Counted from the stretch's first letter, positions 44,285 through 54,982 are shown. The stretch: DNA of 64,000 bases from Bifidobacterium animalis subsp. animalis ATCC 25527 (GCF_000260715.1 NC_017834.1:186001-250000), one strand, 5' to 3'. The notes: a model not told the origin generated them from the letters alone. Numbers and translations: made by a program.

Positions 44285-44974
44285 AGGGGATTCGGTGCGC
44301 GTTTCCTCCGTGCCGTCATTCTCCGCCGCCTGTTGCGCCGCCTTTTTCGCCTTCTCGCCCTCGAAGCGCAGTTCCGGCTTCGCCTTCATGCGTGACAGGC
44401 CGTTCCATGCGAGGTTCACAATGAGCGCGGCGAGCTGCTCCTTGCTCACCTTGCGTTGGTCGGCCCAATACTGCCCGGTGAACACCGTCATGCCCACGAG
44501 CATCTGTGCGTAATACGGCACGCCTTTCGTGGGGAGCTTCTGCTTCTTGAACCATTCGCTCAGGATCTCGCCGACGCGCATCGATACATCGCCCAGCAGC
44601 GACGAGAACGAGCTCGACGGGTCGGTGCTTGGCGAATCGCGCACAAGCACCTGGAATCCCTCGGCGTTCTCCTCTATATAGGTGAGCAATGCGAGCGCCG
44701 TGCGTTCCACGATCTGCCGCGGATGCACGTCCTGTGCCGACAGCGCGGCCACCAATGTGTCGTTGAGCGCGCGCATCTCGCGGTCGACCACCACCGCGTA
44801 CAGGCCCTCCTTGCCGCCGAAATGCTCGTAGACAATCGGCTTGCTCACTTTCGCGGTTGCCGCGATCTCCTCCACGCTCACCGCTTCGAACCCCTTGGCG
44901 GCGAACAGCGAACGCCCTATATGCAGCAGCTGTTCACGACGTTGGTATGAAGACATTCTCGAAGCACTGGCCAT
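44276..44974 (-). CDS. TetR-family transcriptional regulator
   Basis: The 232-residue protein has a textbook TetR DNA-binding domain at about 8-60 (RREQLLHIGRSLFAAKGFEA...VSVEEIAATAKVSKPIVYEH). A ligand domain and a charged, alanine-rich tail follow. ATG 44974 is taken as the start, with ATG 44956 possible. It is divergent from ftsY at 45101. No target operon is evident nearby. The stop codon TAA lies inside the family F palindrome, so the last codons are part of that repeat. Confidence 0.9.
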   Translation of the reverse strand: MASASRMSSYQRREQLLHIGRSLFAAKGFEAVSVEEIAATAKVSKPIVYEHFGGKEGLYAVVVDREMRALNDTLVAALSAQDVHPRQIVERTALALLTYIEENAEGFQVLVRDSPSTDPSSSFSSLLGDVSMRVGEILSEWFKKQKLPTKGVPYYAQMLVGMTVFTGQYWADQRKVSKEQLAALIVNLAWNGLSRMKAKPELRFEGEKAKKAAQQAAENDGTEETRTESPSA

Positions 44975-45100
44975 GTGCCCATCTTTTCACGCGCGCTGGA
45001 AATCCTAAGCATATGCATATGCGACACGCTTGGTTTTCCAACAGATTTCAGATTCGTGCGGATCCACGGCACTGTCCGTTGCGCTTTTTACGCTGGGGTT

Positions 45101-46501
45101 ATGGATACAAACACGATTTACGCCATTGTGATCTTCGCGGTCATCGCCGCCGTGCTGATCATCGGCAGCTGGCTCATCGGCCGCTCGCGCCGGAATGCGA
45201 TCAACAAATCGACCGAGCACGCGAAGGCGGCCGCCGACGCGCGCCTGGCCGCAGAACGCGCGCAGGCCGAGCAGGAGGAGCGCGAGGCACATGAACGGGC
45301 GAAGAAGCCCGCCGAAAGCGGGGGCGGGCAATCTTCCGGCGGAAAACCGGCGGAGCCGACCAACGAAGAGAAGATCGAGGCCGAGGAGCCGGCGATCTCG
45401 CACGCCGAACTCGAGGCGCAGGAGCGTGAGCGGCTGTCCCAGACGCCGCCGAAGCTCGCCGCGGCGGAGGAGGTGCCGGGCGAGGAGTCTGCACAGGCGG
45501 AATCTGTGGTCGAAGACCTGGCCGTGGTCGAGGAGGTGCCGACGCCCCCGGCCGAGCAGATCGAGAAGCCGGCCGGCAAGAAGAGCCGACTGCAGCGGCT
45601 GCGCGAACGGCTGAGCAAGTCGAGCAACCCGTTCGGCAAGGCCCTGTTCAACATTCTCGCGAAAGACCAGCTGTCGGAGGCGGACTGGGAGGACGTCGAA
45701 GACACGTTGTTGCTCGCCGACGTGGGCGCCGAGGCAAGCGAGGAGCTCGTGGACAAGCTGCGCACCGACGCGCGCGTGACCGGTGAGAGCGATCCGCAAC
45801 AGCTGCGCGACGCACTGCGCTCCGAGCTGCTCGCGCTGGTGGGGCCCGACATGGACCGCACGCTGGAGGCCGAGAAGCCGGATGCGAAGAAGCCGAGCGT
45901 CATCATCATGGTGGGCGTCAACGGCACCGGCAAGACGACCACAGCGGGCAAACTCGCGCGTCTGTTCGTCTCCGAAGACAAGACCGTGCTGCTCGGCGCC
46001 GCCGACACGTTCCGCGCCGCCGCCGCCGACCAGCTCGAGACGTGGGGTGCGAAGGTGGACGTGCCGGTCGTGCGTTCCGATCGCGAGGGCGCCGACCCGG
46101 CGTCAGTGGCCTTCGAGGCGAGCGCGAAGGCGAAGGAACTTGGCACCGACGTGCTCATCATCGACACCGCAGGCCGTTTGCAGAACAAGGCCAACCTGAT
46201 GGACGAGCTGGGCAAGATCCGCCGCGTGACCGAGAAGAACCTGCCGGTGGACGAGGTGCTGCTCGTGCTCGACGCGACCACCGGGCAGAACGGCATGGCG
46301 CAGGCGAAGGTGTTCGCCGAGGCGATCGGCATCACCGGCGTCGTGCTCACGAAGCTCGACGGTTCGGCGAAGGGCGGCATTGTCATCTCGGTGCAGAAGG
46401 AGCTCGGCGTGCCGGTCAAGCTTGTCGGCGTGGGCGAGGGGCCCGACGATCTGGCGCCCTTCGACCCTGAGTCGTTCGTGGACGGCATTCTGGGCGAGTG
46501 A
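45101..46501 (+). CDS. ftsY: Signal recognition particle receptor FtsY
   Basis: The 466-residue protein has an N-terminal transmembrane helix (about 5-25), an acidic and lysine-rich linker (about 30-160) and the NG GTPase domain (about 165-466). Motifs are GVNGTGKTTTAGKLA (P-loop), DTFRAAAADQL, DTAGRLQNKANLM and TKLDGSAKGG. It docks ribosome-SRP complexes at the membrane for co-translational insertion. The long frame upstream of 45101 lacks a credible start. A terminator hairpin follows. Confidence 0.95.
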   Translation: MDTNTIYAIVIFAVIAAVLIIGSWLIGRSRRNAINKSTEHAKAAADARLAAERAQAEQEEREAHERAKKPAESGGGQSSGGKPAEPTNEEKIEAEEPAISHAELEAQERERLSQTPPKLAAAEEVPGEESAQAESVVEDLAVVEEVPTPPAEQIEKPAGKKSRLQRLRERLSKSSNPFGKALFNILAKDQLSEADWEDVEDTLLLADVGAEASEELVDKLRTDARVTGESDPQQLRDALRSELLALVGPDMDRTLEAEKPDAKKPSVIIMVGVNGTGKTTTAGKLARLFVSEDKTVLLGAADTFRAAAADQLETWGAKVDVPVVRSDREGADPASVAFEASAKAKELGTDVLIIDTAGRLQNKANLMDELGKIRRVTEKNLPVDEVLLVLDATTGQNGMAQAKVFAEAIGITGVVLTKLDGSAKGGIVISVQKELGVPVKLVGVGEGPDDLAPFDPESFVDGILGE

Positions 46502-46526
46502 TCTGCGTTTGCGCGCCTTTCGTTCA

Positions 46527-46566
46527 ACCGCCGCTGGCATTCTGGCAATACCGGCGGCGGTTTTCG
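46527..46566 (+). terminator. Intrinsic terminator after ftsY
   Basis: ACCGCCGCTGG (from 46527) pairs with CCGGCGGCGG (46551-46560) with one mismatch, followed by TTTTCGTT. It separates ftsY from the ammonium transporter gene. Confidence 0.75.
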
Positions 46567-46606
46567 TTATGCAATGCAACCGCAAAGGGCATATGCAGCG
46601 CATATG

Positions 46607-46631
46607 GTTACACTCTCGTAACGCGTCGTAA
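46607..46631 (+). promoter_or_regulatory. Candidate GlnR-type box ahead of amtB
   Basis: GTTAC (46607-46611), GTAAC (46618-46622) and GTAAC (46627-46631). The first two are 11 bases apart, the half-site spacing of actinobacterial GlnR boxes (GTnAC-N6-GnAAC). Regulation of the nitrogen cluster by such a factor is inference; no glnR is in the window. Confidence 0.4.
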
Positions 46632-46761
46632 CGTTTTCAAAACTCGGCGGGGGTTCCATAGCACATGTGGGTTTCGTAGGCCCCTCGCCAAGCGGAGCCG
46701 CGAAAGAGAGTTATCCGTTGTAGAGGCGGATGGAAAGTATAGAAAAGAGAGGGGTGTTCGC

Positions 46762-48397
<1,636 letters not shown>

Positions 48398-48429
48398 CGC
48401 CTTTACGGATTTCTCCAGATAACCCTAAG

Positions 48430-48473
48430 TGACATCCCCGCCACGCACGGCCCGTGTACGGCGGGGATTGTCA
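48430..48473 (+). terminator. Hairpin after glnK
   Basis: TGACATCCCCGCC (48430-48442) faces GGCGGGGATTGTCA (48460-48473). No long U-tract follows. It probably limits read-through from amtB-glnK into glnD. Confidence 0.55.
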
Positions 48474-48489
48474 TATTCGCGCGTGTCCT

Positions 48490-48680
48490 CCCTGCGTAAA
48501 TTATGTGGCTTCCCCTCCTCCTGCGTAATTGGGGACAGTTTCAGACTGCAATCTGTCCCTTTTTACGCAGGGGCTTGTACGCAGATCATTACCTTTTCCC
48601 TTTGCGTAATTTGGGACATTTTTGGAGCGCTATCTGTCTCTTTTTACGCAAGGTATCTTTACTTTTTACGTAAAAAGGGG
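48490..48680. repeat. Dispersed palindromic repeat, family F copy 3 (multiple units)
   Basis: CTGCGTAA arms begin at 48492 and 48531, with a TTGCGTAA arm at 48602; 3' arms CTGTCCCTTTTTACGCAG and CTGTCTCTTTTTACGCAA end near 48570 and 48651. A perfect 16-base palindrome CTTTTTACGTAAAAAG closes the cluster at 48662-48677. The stretch 48474-48731 holds no gene. Confidence 0.7.
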
Positions 48681-48731
48681 TGTGCATGCAAAGGGCACGG
48701 CAAGCGCAACGAAATGAGGAGAGATGAGAAC

Positions 48732-50558
48732 ATGGCGATGAGCACATTGAAACAGCAGTTCCTCGAGCTGAGCGAGCCGGACGACGATGGAGTCTACCGC
48801 AATGGCAGCGCCAAGCGCATGGCCCGCACGAATCTGGCGATGCGCGAGCTTGAGTCATTGTGGAACGAAGCCGTGCACTCCGTGCCGTTCCAGATTCCAG
48901 ACTCCGGCATCGGCCTGGCTGCGGTGGGCTCGCTCGCACGCGGGCAGATCGGCCCCGCCTCCGACCTCGACCTCGTACTGATCACCGCCGACCATGTGGC
49001 GCTCTCCACCGCGCAGCTCAACGAATTCGCAAACAAGCTGTGGTACCCGATCTGGGACAGCGGGCTCGACCTCGACCATTCGGTGCGCACGGTGAGCCAA
49101 TGCGAATCGGTGACCGACCACGATCTGCCCGCTGCGATGGGCTGGCTCAACGTGAACCCGATCGCCGGCGACCGGCACCTGATCGAGACCACGGCCACGG
49201 CGATCCTCGAACGGTGGCGCAAGGCGGCACGCAAGCGGTTGCCCGAACTGCTGGAATCTGCAAACGTGCGCAACGAACGCTTCGACAGAATGTCGTATGT
49301 GAACCAGCCCGACATCAAGGAATCGCGCGGCGGTCTGCGCGACACGGTGCTCCTCTCCGCGCTCGCCGCCTCCTGGCTCGCCGACCGCCCGCACGGCCGC
49401 TATGACGACGCGGTGGAACGTCTGCTCGACGTGCGCGATGCAATCCATTTGATTACGCGCAAAGACACGAACAGATTGCTCACGCAATACCAGGCCGAGG
49501 TCGCCGCGATGCTCGGTCTCGCCGATCCCACGCTGCCGGAGGGGGAGCGCGGGGCGAAGTCGATTGACGACCTGCAGACGCTGCTCGCGAGCCTGAGCCG
49601 CACGATCGCGTTCGCGCTCGATTCGACCGCCTCGCGCGCGCAGCGCACGCTCGTGCATGACAAGCCGCGGTTCTCGTTCTTCCAGATTCTCTCACCGCGC
49701 GCCGGCGGCAAACGTGAGGCGCCGAAATTCGAGACGCTCGCGCCGGGCGTCGCCAAACACGAGCAGGAGATCGTGCTCGCCCCACAGGCGGACCCGCTCG
49801 CCGACCCCGCGCTGCCGCTGCGCGTGGCCGCGGTCGCCGGGCGTGAGGGTCTGCCGATCAATACGTCCACGTTGGTGAATCTCAAACGTGCGCCGATTCA
49901 CGACAACGTGTGGAGCGACGAGATGCGCCGGCTGTTCGTGGAATTACTGGCGAGCGGCGAGCGGTTGCCACAGGTGTGGGAGGAGCTCGATTTCGTGGGC
50001 ATTCCGGGCAGACTGATGCCCGAATGGGACGCGATTCGCAACCGGCCGAGCGCCTCCGCGGCGCATCGCTACACGATCGACCGGCATATGCTCGCGGTGA
50101 CCGCGCAACTGGGGCGTGAGCGGCCAGTCAGCTGTGGCGCCTTCGATGACGCCCACTACACGGCGCTGCTGCTCGCGGGGATTCTGCACGACATAGGCAA
50201 GCGGCCGGGCGTGGCCGATCATGCGGCGGAGGGCGCGCGCCACGCTGCGGTGATCGTGCGGCGCATGGGATTCGACAATCAGATGGTGGATTGGGTGCGC
50301 CTGCTCGTGCGCGAACACCTGACACTCTCGGATTTCGCCAGCTCGCGCAACCCAAACGACCCGGAGGTGGGCGCCGAACTGGCGTCGCGTGTGGGCGGCG
50401 ACCCCCAGCTGCTCGACATGCTGTTCGCGCTGACGAAGGCCGACATGTCGTCGTTGGGCGCCACCGCCGGCGAGACGATCTCGAACACGGTGGGGTGGAG
50501 CAAATGGCGCGCGCGTCTGGTGACGCAGATGGCCACGCTGGCGCGAAACACCATGTGA
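48732..50558 (+). CDS. glnD: PII nucleotidyltransferase GlnD, lacking ACT domains
   Basis: The 608-residue protein has the nucleotidyltransferase domain (about 30-140) with GSLARGQIGPASDLDLVL, a helical GlnE-like domain containing DIKESRGGLRD, and an HD domain (about 440-560) with LHDIGKRPG. Enterobacterial GlnD (about 890 residues) continues with two ACT domains that sense glutamine; here the protein ends soon after HD with MATLARNTM. It should modify GlnK, encoded just upstream. GAGATGAGAAC precedes ATG 48732; ATG 48738 is possible. Confidence 0.88.
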   Translation: MAMSTLKQQFLELSEPDDDGVYRNGSAKRMARTNLAMRELESLWNEAVHSVPFQIPDSGIGLAAVGSLARGQIGPASDLDLVLITADHVALSTAQLNEFANKLWYPIWDSGLDLDHSVRTVSQCESVTDHDLPAAMGWLNVNPIAGDRHLIETTATAILERWRKAARKRLPELLESANVRNERFDRMSYVNQPDIKESRGGLRDTVLLSALAASWLADRPHGRYDDAVERLLDVRDAIHLITRKDTNRLLTQYQAEVAAMLGLADPTLPEGERGAKSIDDLQTLLASLSRTIAFALDSTASRAQRTLVHDKPRFSFFQILSPRAGGKREAPKFETLAPGVAKHEQEIVLAPQADPLADPALPLRVAAVAGREGLPINTSTLVNLKRAPIHDNVWSDEMRRLFVELLASGERLPQVWEELDFVGIPGRLMPEWDAIRNRPSASAAHRYTIDRHMLAVTAQLGRERPVSCGAFDDAHYTALLLAGILHDIGKRPGVADHAAEGARHAAVIVRRMGFDNQMVDWVRLLVREHLTLSDFASSRNPNDPEVGAELASRVGGDPQLLDMLFALTKADMSSLGATAGETISNTVGWSKWRARLVTQMATLARNTM

Positions 50559-50575
50559 GTGTTTCGCCACTGTGA

Positions 50576-50677
50576 TTATCCACAACGGGAATGCGGTTTG
50601 TGGATAACTGCATAGGTTATCCACAGGGTTATCCCCATCATGTGGATAACTCGAGGATTCTCCCACAGTTATCCACA
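50576..50677. promoter_or_regulatory. Cluster of six DnaA boxes upstream of dnaB
   Basis: Five perfect TTATCCACA boxes (50576-50584, 50617-50625 and 50669-50677 on the plus strand; 50599-50607 and 50641-50649 on the minus) plus TTATCCCCA at 50629-50637. All lie within about 100 bases between glnD and dnaB. The density suggests DnaA binding that regulates dnaB or titrates DnaA. Confidence 0.85.
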
Positions 50678-50698
50678 GGCACCGTTCCTCCGAGCCCC

Positions 50699-50727
50699 TT
50701 GGCTGCGACGCACTGACCCCATATAAT
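50699..50727 (+). promoter_or_regulatory. dnaB promoter
   Basis: TTGGCT (50699-50704) and a perfect TATAAT (50722-50727) are separated by 17 bases. The predicted start of transcription is within two or three bases of the dnaB ATG at 50736, so the mRNA would be almost leaderless. Confidence 0.7.
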
Positions 50728-50735
50728 CGAGAGCT

Positions 50736-52115
50736 ATGGCTGACGGATTCCACAACAACACTCGCACCGACACCAGCGCCAATGCTGCTGGTCTCTTCGA
50801 CCGCGTCCCCCCGCACGACGACAACGCCGAGATGGCGACGCTCGGCGGCATGCTCATGAGCAAGGACGCCATTGGCGAGGTTTCGCAGATCATTTCGGTG
50901 GATGACTTCTATGAGCCGAAACACCAGACGATCTACGAGGCGATCATTGGCAAGTTCTCCGCATCCGAGCCCGCAGACGCCGTCACCGTGGCCAACAGGC
51001 TGAGCGACTCCGGAGACCTCGACAAGGTCGGTGGCATCGACTACCTGCATTCGCTCATCGCCTCCGTGCCCACGGCTGCGAACGCCTCGTATTATGCGGA
51101 GATTGTGCACCAGCGCGCGCTGTTGCGCCGCGTGATCGCCTCGGGTACGAAGATCGCGCAGCTCGGCTATGACGCCGAAGGCTCGCAGGCGCAGGATGTG
51201 ATCAACATGGCGCAGGCCGAGGTGTATGAGATGAGCACCGGCCGCGTGCGCCAGGACTACGCCCCCGTGCAGGCCGCCGTGCACGATGCGCTCGACCAGA
51301 TCGACAGCATTCAGAAGGGCGAGCTCCAGGCGGGCGTGCCCACCGGCTTCCAGGAGATCGACGAGGTGACCAAGGGCCTGCAACCGGGCCAGATGGTGGT
51401 GGTCGCCGGTCGCCCGGCCATGGGCAAGTCCACGCTCGGTGTGGATTTCGCGCGTTCCGCCGCCATTCACCACCACGACACGACCATCCTGTTCAGCTTG
51501 GAAATGAGCAAGGTCGAACTTGCGCAGCGCATCATCTCGGCGGAGACGGGCGTGCCGCTGGCCGCCTTGCGCAATGCCGACGACATTGACCCGAACCGCT
51601 GGAATACGCTCAACAACTTCTATGCGAGGCTTCAGGACGCCCCGCTGTTCATAGACGATTCGCCGAACATGAGCCTCATGGAGATCCGTGCGAAATGCCG
51701 CCGGCTCAAGCAGACGAACGACCTGAAGCTCGTCGTGATCGACTACCTGCAGCTCATGACCTCGGGCAAGGCGGTGGAGAGCCGACAGCAGGAGGTCTCC
51801 GAGTTCTCGCGAGCACTCAAGCTGCTCGCCAAGGAGCTCGAGGTGCCGGTGGTGGCGTTGAGCCAGCTCAACCGTGGCCCGGAAATGCGCAACGACAAGA
51901 AACCGCAGCTTTCCGACCTGCGCGAATCCGGTTCCATCGAGCAGGACGCCGACGTGGTGTTCCTCGTGCACCGCCCGGACTTCTACGACGAGGAGGACCG
52001 CCCGGGCGAGGCCGACATCATCATGGCCAAGCACCGCAACGGCCCGACGCGCACCTTCGGCCTGGTGTTCCAAGGCCAGTACTCACGCTTCAGCGACATG
52101 AACCGCGAGGTGTGA
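50736..52115 (+). CDS. dnaB: Replicative DNA helicase DnaB
   Basis: The 459-residue protein has the N-terminal primase-interaction domain (about 25-130) and a RecA-like helicase domain (about 180-455). Motifs are GRPAMGKST (Walker A), LFSLEMSKVELAQR, LVVIDYLQLM (Walker B), LSQLNRGPEMR and DLRESGSIEQDADVV. It unwinds DNA ahead of the replisome. No intein interrupts it, unlike some mycobacterial dnaB genes. It stands behind a dense DnaA-box cluster and a near-leaderless promoter. Confidence 0.96.
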   Translation: MADGFHNNTRTDTSANAAGLFDRVPPHDDNAEMATLGGMLMSKDAIGEVSQIISVDDFYEPKHQTIYEAIIGKFSASEPADAVTVANRLSDSGDLDKVGGIDYLHSLIASVPTAANASYYAEIVHQRALLRRVIASGTKIAQLGYDAEGSQAQDVINMAQAEVYEMSTGRVRQDYAPVQAAVHDALDQIDSIQKGELQAGVPTGFQEIDEVTKGLQPGQMVVVAGRPAMGKSTLGVDFARSAAIHHHDTTILFSLEMSKVELAQRIISAETGVPLAALRNADDIDPNRWNTLNNFYARLQDAPLFIDDSPNMSLMEIRAKCRRLKQTNDLKLVVIDYLQLMTSGKAVESRQQEVSEFSRALKLLAKELEVPVVALSQLNRGPEMRNDKKPQLSDLRESGSIEQDADVVFLVHRPDFYDEEDRPGEADIIMAKHRNGPTRTFGLVFQGQYSRFSDMNREV

Positions 52116-52211
52116 CGCGAAGGCATCTCACGGGTGGGCGCGGCATGCGAGTATGAATTGGCATAACAACAGCGAACACGATTGACGACACGATTGATAA
52201 GAGGCAGGCAT

Positions 52212-53714
52212 ATGGCAGATTCCGGCACCTCCAATGCGAACCCGGTGCGCGCGCACGCACCCTGGTATGGCTTTGCGACCCCGTTCGTGGGCAAATCCGT
52301 GCGCTGGGCCTCGCGCCTGCTCCATCACGGCGGCAGCGCGTTCCCCGGCAAGGTGGTGGAACGGTTCGACCCCACGTTCCTGAGCCGCACGCTGAGCACA
52401 TTGCCGCTCGGGGTGGTGCTCGTCTCCGGTACGAACGGCAAGACCACCACCACCCGCATGGTCGCCACGATGCTCGAATCGCTGGGTCTCAAGGTGTTCA
52501 CGAACCCGACCGGCTCCAACTTCACGCGTGGCGTCGTCTCGTCGATCCTCACCGAAGTGCCGTTGAACGGCCGCTTGGACGCCGACATCGCCGTGCTCGA
52601 ACTCGACGAGGCCTACGCCGTGCACTTCGTGGAGCAGGTGCAGCCACGCTATGCGCTGCTGCTCAATGTGATGCGCGACCAGCTCGACCGTTTCGGCGAG
52701 ATCGACAACACCGCTCGGCTTCTCGGCCATGTCGCCGCGGCGACCCGCGGCACCGTGGTGCTCAACCGGGAGGACCCGCGCATCGCACGCCTGCGCGACG
52801 TGGTGAAGGACGGCGTACGTACCCGCTACTTCGGCTTGGCCGAAGGCCTGCACCACTATTTCCCCGCCGACGACGATATGACCACCACGTTCCAGGTGCA
52901 GCCCGCAGATTCGGCGCAGGCTCCCGAAGCCGCGGATGCGCAGATCGTCGACGTCGCGCATGATGTCGGCAGCGCGCACGAGCTGCACGCCGACGTCATG
53001 CTCACCAAGGTGGGCGACCACCATGCGCAGATGATCGTCGACGGGCGTGAATACGAGTCAGACGTCAAGCTGGAAGGCGTCTACAATCTGTTCAATGCGG
53101 CTGCCGCGCTCGCCGTGGTGCGCGCCGTGCAGGCCGACCTGCGCAGGCCGAACGCGGTGGGATATGCGGCCGCCCAATTGGATCGAGCAGATTCCGCCCG
53201 CGCATTCACCGCGCGCGCTCACACATTCGCCGACGCCGACACCGACGCGCTGTTCGCCGCGCTCGCCGACGTGACGCCGGCATTCGGCCGCGGTGAGGTG
53301 ATCGACGTGAACGGTTCACCGGTGGAGCTGCTGCTCGTCAAGAACCCGATGGGCTTCCGCCTGGCGCTCGCCTCGTTCCCGCCTGAAGGCGCCGACACGA
53401 TGATCGCGATCAACGACCAGTACGCCGACGGCCGTGACATGAGCTGGCTGTGGGACGTCGATTTCACGAGTCTGCGGCCCACAGGCGTCGCGATGGTGTC
53501 CGGCGTGCGCGCGTGGGACATGGCATTGCGTTTGGAATACGACCAGGTGCCGGTGGCGAAGGTCGAACCCGATCTGCACGCCGCCGTGCGCGAGTTCGTC
53601 GACGCGAATCCGGGCACGCCGAAACACATCTACTGCACGTACACGGCCATGCTCGCCATTCGCGCCGAGCTCGCCGCCGTGGCCGATGTGGCCGACGCCG
53701 GCGTGGGCAAGTAA
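52212..53714 (+). CDS. murT: Lipid II isoglutaminyl synthase subunit MurT, lacking the zinc ribbon
   Basis: The 500-residue Mur-ligase-like protein has the ATP site SGTNGKTTTTRM, the central domain with LNREDPRIARLRD, and the DUF1727 C-terminal domain with NDQYADGRDMSWLWDVDF. With GatD it amidates glutamate in lipid II. MurT proteins usually carry a four-cysteine zinc ribbon inside the middle domain; here that region (about 215-265) is Ala/Asp/Gln-rich and the whole protein has a single cysteine. GAGGCAGG precedes the ATG at 52212. gatD follows. Confidence 0.92.
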   Translation: MADSGTSNANPVRAHAPWYGFATPFVGKSVRWASRLLHHGGSAFPGKVVERFDPTFLSRTLSTLPLGVVLVSGTNGKTTTTRMVATMLESLGLKVFTNPTGSNFTRGVVSSILTEVPLNGRLDADIAVLELDEAYAVHFVEQVQPRYALLLNVMRDQLDRFGEIDNTARLLGHVAAATRGTVVLNREDPRIARLRDVVKDGVRTRYFGLAEGLHHYFPADDDMTTTFQVQPADSAQAPEAADAQIVDVAHDVGSAHELHADVMLTKVGDHHAQMIVDGREYESDVKLEGVYNLFNAAAALAVVRAVQADLRRPNAVGYAAAQLDRADSARAFTARAHTFADADTDALFAALADVTPAFGRGEVIDVNGSPVELLLVKNPMGFRLALASFPPEGADTMIAINDQYADGRDMSWLWDVDFTSLRPTGVAMVSGVRAWDMALRLEYDQVPVAKVEPDLHAAVREFVDANPGTPKHIYCTYTAMLAIRAELAAVADVADAGVGK

Positions 53715-53777
53715 TCGGCGATGCAACACAGCAGTTTTCCGATCGGGCAATACGACAGGAGCAGGGGAGGAGCCGGA

Positions 53778-54527
53778 ATGAGCAAGGCAATCGACGTGGT
53801 GTCGCTCTACCCGAAAGATATGAACATATACGGCGACAGCGGCAATGTGCTCGCCGTGGAGCGCAGGCTCGCACTGTACGGGTACGAGCCGTATGTGCAT
53901 GCCGTGAACCAGAATGACCCGTGGCCCGAACATGCCGACATCATTCTGGGCGGCGGCGGCCAGGACACCGGTCAGAAGAAGATCATCGAAGACCTCTTCC
54001 GCCGTGCCGACCAGCTGCGCGACCTCGCTCAGAGCGGCGTGCCGATGCTCATGATCTGCGGGCTCTACCAGTTGTTCGGCGAGTATTTCGAAACGATCGA
54101 CGGCACGAAGCTCGAGGGCATCTCGATTATTCGCGCCTACACGGTGGGCCGTGACGTGCGCATGATAGGCAATCTCGTCGAGCACAGCGCACAGTTCGGC
54201 GATGTGATCGGCTATGAGAACCACTCCGGGCAGACCTTCCTGCGCGAGGGCGTGCAGCCGCTCGGCACGGTGGACGGCGACGGCGCGGGCAACAACGGCG
54301 AGGACCACACCGAGGGCGCGCGTGTGCACAATGTGATCGGCACCTACATGCACGGCTCGTTGCTGCCGAAGAACCCGAAGATCACCGATTTCATGATCCG
54401 CACGGCGGCCGAACGCCGCTACGGCGCATTCGACCCCGAGCAGACGGACGCCCAGCGCGCCGAGCTCGCGCGCATCGACGAATATGCGGCACACGCCCGC
54501 GAGACGGCGGCCACACGACCCCGGTGA
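53778..54527 (+). CDS. gatD: Lipid II isoglutaminyl synthase glutaminase subunit GatD
   Basis: The 249-residue class-I glutamine amidotransferase-like protein has the nucleophile Cys94 in MLMICGLYQLFG and the catalytic His in IGTYMHGSLLPKNP. It supplies ammonia to MurT for amidation of the second residue of lipid II's stem peptide. GGGGAGGAG precedes the ATG at 53778, 63 bases after murT, so the pair is one operon. Confidence 0.94.
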   Translation: MSKAIDVVSLYPKDMNIYGDSGNVLAVERRLALYGYEPYVHAVNQNDPWPEHADIILGGGGQDTGQKKIIEDLFRRADQLRDLAQSGVPMLMICGLYQLFGEYFETIDGTKLEGISIIRAYTVGRDVRMIGNLVEHSAQFGDVIGYENHSGQTFLREGVQPLGTVDGDGAGNNGEDHTEGARVHNVIGTYMHGSLLPKNPKITDFMIRTAAERRYGAFDPEQTDAQRAELARIDEYAAHARETAATRPR

Positions 54528-54634
54528 GTGTGGGAATCTGTGCTCTCGGGTAAAAAACCCACGGCGTGACCGTCTGCGTTTGCGGGCGTGTAGAGTTGAG
54601 CGTACCAGCTTCAACACACACCCAGGAGGGCACT

Positions 54635-54982
54635 ATGACTGACGAAACCAAGAACGAAACCGAGAACAAGACCAACTCCGCAATGCCGAACTTCGGCGAG
54701 GGCCTGCGCAGGGTGTTCCTTGCCGGCGTGGGCGCCATTGCAGCTACTGCCGAGAAGGGTCAGGAGCTCGTGAACGACCTCGTCAAGCGTGGTGAGCTCA
54801 CCGTGGAGCAGGGCAAGAAGCTCAACTCCGAACTCGCCCACAAGGCCGGCGAGAAGTCCGACTCGCTCAAGGAGAAGCTCGCAGACGCCTCCAACACCGT
54901 TCGCGATGCGGCCGCCGGTCTGAGCGACCAGGCCGAGCAGACGATCAAGAAGGCCACCGAGAAGAAGTCCGACGAGCAGTGA
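54635..54982 (+). CDS. Phasin-like small helical protein
   Basis: The 115-residue protein has a hydrophilic start, then RRVFLAGVGAIAATAEKGQE and LVKRGELTVEQGKKLNSEL, a pattern seen in the phasin / PhaI-like family of granule-associated proteins. A long amphipathic Lys- and Ala-rich helix follows. AGGAGGG lies just before the ATG. A polyhydroxyalkanoate role is not implied in this organism; the family call rests on pattern alone. A GC hairpin ends the transcript. Confidence 0.65.
   Translation: MTDETKNETENKTNSAMPNFGEGLRRVFLAGVGAIAATAEKGQELVNDLVKRGELTVEQGKKLNSELAHKAGEKSDSLKEKLADASNTVRDAAAGLSDQAEQTIKKATEKKSDEQ

Noticed and set aside
50576-50677. Chromosomal origin of replication
   Set aside because: No dnaA, dnaN or recF nearby and no clear AT-rich unwinding stretch; a dnaB-linked DnaA-box cluster is the safer statement.
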